Assembly: GCA_003562555.1 (NCBI GenBank)
Contig: PWUO01000292.1
Coordinates: forward strand, 1-9,020
DNA from: Dehalococcoidia bacterium
GTDB lineage: Bacteria > Chloroflexota > Dehalococcoidia > GIF9 > AB-539-J10
DNA: 9,020 bases
Direction: 5' to 3'
Below are positions 7,417 through 9,020 of this stretch, one piece after another. Every line of letters begins with the position of its first letter. Position 1 is the first letter of the stretch. The position numbers and the translations under genes are program-made. A model generated the notes under the pieces. The model was given only the letters and a program-made list of their open reading frames with translations, made no database searches and was not told the origin of the DNA.

Positions 7417-7439
7417 GCCTTGCATCACGACCACGGGCG

Positions 7440-7457
7440 GTCAACACAAGTGTTGAC
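7440..7457. repeat. 18-base inverted repeat GTCAACAC-AA-GTGTTGAC
   Basis: Two perfect 8-base arms flank a central AA. The element resembles a dimeric regulator operator, or a hairpin of 7-8 pairs with a very small loop. It lies in the convergent gap between the DegT-like gene and the peptidase-like gene, 23 bases after the GC-rich hairpin, where no promoter is expected, so a role in transcript ends is as likely as repressor binding. Confidence 0.55.
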
Positions 7458-7559
7458 TTCGCCTTACCCCGCCATGGTCAGTTCCGTGGGCCTGTGGAAT
7501 GCCCGCGCGGCGCTCAGAGAACGCTGATGCCGCAAGACGCATGATGTCCTTACGTGCAC

Positions 7560-9020
7560 CTACTCATGGAATACGTAGGTGTAGGTGTACTTGCCCTGTG
7601 GACCATATGCAGGACGGAAATCAACCACTATCTCCAATATGCCGCCTTCTTGCTGTGACAGAGCGGCTAACTGTCCTGTCCCGGTCCATAGCGTGGTCTG
7701 GAACACCTCAGTCACCGATGCGTCAAGCTGCTGGCTCTGCGGTGTCGACCATCGTTCGCTGTCATCGAGATGCCCTACTTTCGAAATGACGTGGTCGTAA
7801 GGACCATTGCGCCAGCCTACGTAGTACCGCAATTCGTTGGATGGAGCCGCCCCACTCAGAATGCCCATGGACTCGTACGAAACCGAGGTGGATGCGGTGA
7901 GCGTGAAGGTCAGTTCCTGCCCCACGGAAATGCAGGGGGGTGGTACCGTCCACGAGCCCGCATGATCCACAGCCCACCAGAACTCCTCATACCCGGGTTC
8001 GTCAGCGAGTTTGAACAGCCCCACCTCCCGGTACGCAACCGTATAAGAACCCTCCTCGTAGTTGAAGTCCACAGACCCACGGGCTTCTGAAACCGGTTGC
8101 GTGTACACGTCTACTGATTGCAGCACGAATCCACGGCAGTCAGCAGGTGCGACCACCTCCGGGCCATACCACACGTTGAAGTACTGGAAATCGATATAGT
8201 GCCAGCTTCGGTTGCTGGGGTTCTTGTTCACATCGCCCCAGACTTCCACGCCGATCAGGTTGTATCCTTCCCGCAACTGATACTTTCCGTCGCTCCCTCG
8301 CCCCACAGGTTCTCCATCTCGGTACGCGTATATGCCAATCGGCACGCCGGGAGAGGTCAACGTAATATTGATCCTGTCGTGCTCACTCTCGTAGCCGTCT
8401 ATGAGAGGCTCCCGGGTATCATCGTCGTGAACCACAAGAACCTGGTACTGCGGAAACCTGTCGTTGCCAATAGTTCCCGCCCTGAATTCATCCCACCGCG
8501 CAGCCAACCGGTCCCAGGGCACCATTGACGTCTTCGCCCTGTAGCCAATGCTCTCGTAGCTCTTGCTGTTTCCAGCCGCTATCTCGGTGGCGTTCGCGCC
8601 CGACTGGTACGGATCGAATGCACCATCACGGTACTGAATTCGACGGTCGGTGACCCCCGGATAGTTCGGGTCCGCTATATAGAGCTGATTCTCCTCAACC
8701 CTGTACACGATCATGGCATGTCCGCCACCCTGGCTGCTGCCAATGCCCACATACTGCGGCTCCCCCGTCAGATGAATCGCATAGGCAAACGCCTTGAAGT
8801 GGGCCGCATCATTCTTTCCCCTGAGCGCCATCTGAAACTGTACATCGAAGCTGCCCCAGTTGATGTCCTCCTGCGTCGTCGACGCAAACCGGTAACCATA
8901 CGAGTCATCCTCCCACAGATCAGGTGTAGGCGGCTCACGACGATTGTTGTCGTACAGCCCCCACAGAAAAGGTTCCTCCCCGTCCGGCTGCTCGCAGTAG
9001 TACCACATCGCGCTGATGGC
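7560..9020 (-). CDS. Papain/C39-like cysteine peptidase with C-terminal beta-sandwich domains (5'-truncated)
   Basis: The frame runs through the right window edge; four codons (AISA) precede the ATG at 9008, so that ATG is probably internal and the N-terminus, including any signal peptide, is missing. Numbering from 9008, residues 1-130 look like the second half of a papain-like or C39-like peptidase domain. AISAMWYY at the edge resembles the helix that follows a catalytic cysteine, GGGHAMIVYRV (94-104) supplies a candidate catalytic His97, and LYIADPNYPG (109-118) supplies Asp113. The catalytic Cys would lie just outside the window; Cys5 is probably not it. Residues about 200-282 are beta-rich and Ig-like (NITLTSPGVPIGIYAYRDG). 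Residues about 290-482 are rich in Tyr, Trp, Ser and Thr and end in a beta strand (KYTYTYVF), with no membrane anchor seen. Low cysteine and high aromatic content suggest an exported protein. The substrate is unknown. It is convergent with the DegT-like gene, 201 bases away. Confidence 0.6.
   Translation of the reverse strand, partial: AISAMWYYCEQPDGEEPFLWGLYDNNRREPPTPDLWEDDSYGYRFASTTQEDINWGSFDVQFQMALRGKNDAAHFKAFAYAIHLTGEPQYVGIGSSQGGGHAMIVYRVEENQLYIADPNYPGVTDRRIQYRDGAFDPYQSGANATEIAAGNSKSYESIGYRAKTSMVPWDRLAARWDEFRAGTIGNDRFPQYQVLVVHDDDTREPLIDGYESEHDRINITLTSPGVPIGIYAYRDGEPVGRGSDGKYQLREGYNLIGVEVWGDVNKNPSNRSWHYIDFQYFNVWYGPEVVAPADCRGFVLQSVDVYTQPVSEARGSVDFNYEEGSYTVAYREVGLFKLADEPGYEEFWWAVDHAGSWTVPPPCISVGQELTFTLTASTSVSYESMGILSGAAPSNELRYYVGWRNGPYDHVISKVGHLDDSERWSTPQSQQLDASVTEVFQTTLWTGTGQLAALSQQEGGILEIVVDFRPAYGPQGKYTYTYVFHE

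Overview
This is a GC-rich bacterial chromosomal window carrying five protein-coding genes, two of them cut by the window edges. Three are ordinary housekeeping genes: recG (5'-truncated), argS and dxs. The presence of dxs shows that isoprenoids are made by the MEP pathway. The lineage cannot be fixed from the sequence alone. The RecG with an extra insertion in the helicase domain, the protein sequences and the base composition would fit Chloroflexota (Dehalococcoidia or SAR202-like), but this is a low-confidence impression.

Layout. Positions 3-1994 (+) hold the RecG helicase, missing its N-terminus. argS (2001-3659, +) follows after only 6 bases and is probably co-transcribed. dxs (3667-5511, -) is convergent with argS and separated by 7 bases. 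About 700 bases without an intact gene follow (5512-6215). This stretch holds the short dxs upstream region, a consensus-like TATAAT, a roughly 300-base patch where GC3-rich reading frames shift twice (possibly a decayed small gene), and an AT-richer segment with a candidate promoter. Next is a DegT/DnrJ/EryC1/StrS-family protein (6216-7358, +) with a strong Shine-Dalgarno. A 200-base gap with two inverted-repeat structures then separates it from the convergent 3' part of a large protein (7560-9020, -). That protein has a papain/C39-like cysteine-peptidase His/Asp region followed by beta-sandwich-like domains.

How the genes relate. recG (replication-fork rescue) and argS (translation) look like a housekeeping transcription unit. 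dxs is transcribed alone in this window. The DegT-like gene has no sugar-nucleotide partner genes in view and may stand alone. Its most notable property is that the PLP-binding lysine and the ring-nitrogen aspartate of the aminotransferase fold both appear to be replaced. I see no CRISPR array, insertion sequence, RNA gene or clear defence system. The best candidates for something unusual are the DegT-like protein without its catalytic lysine, the shifting-frame patch in front of it, and the truncated peptidase/beta-sandwich protein at the right edge.
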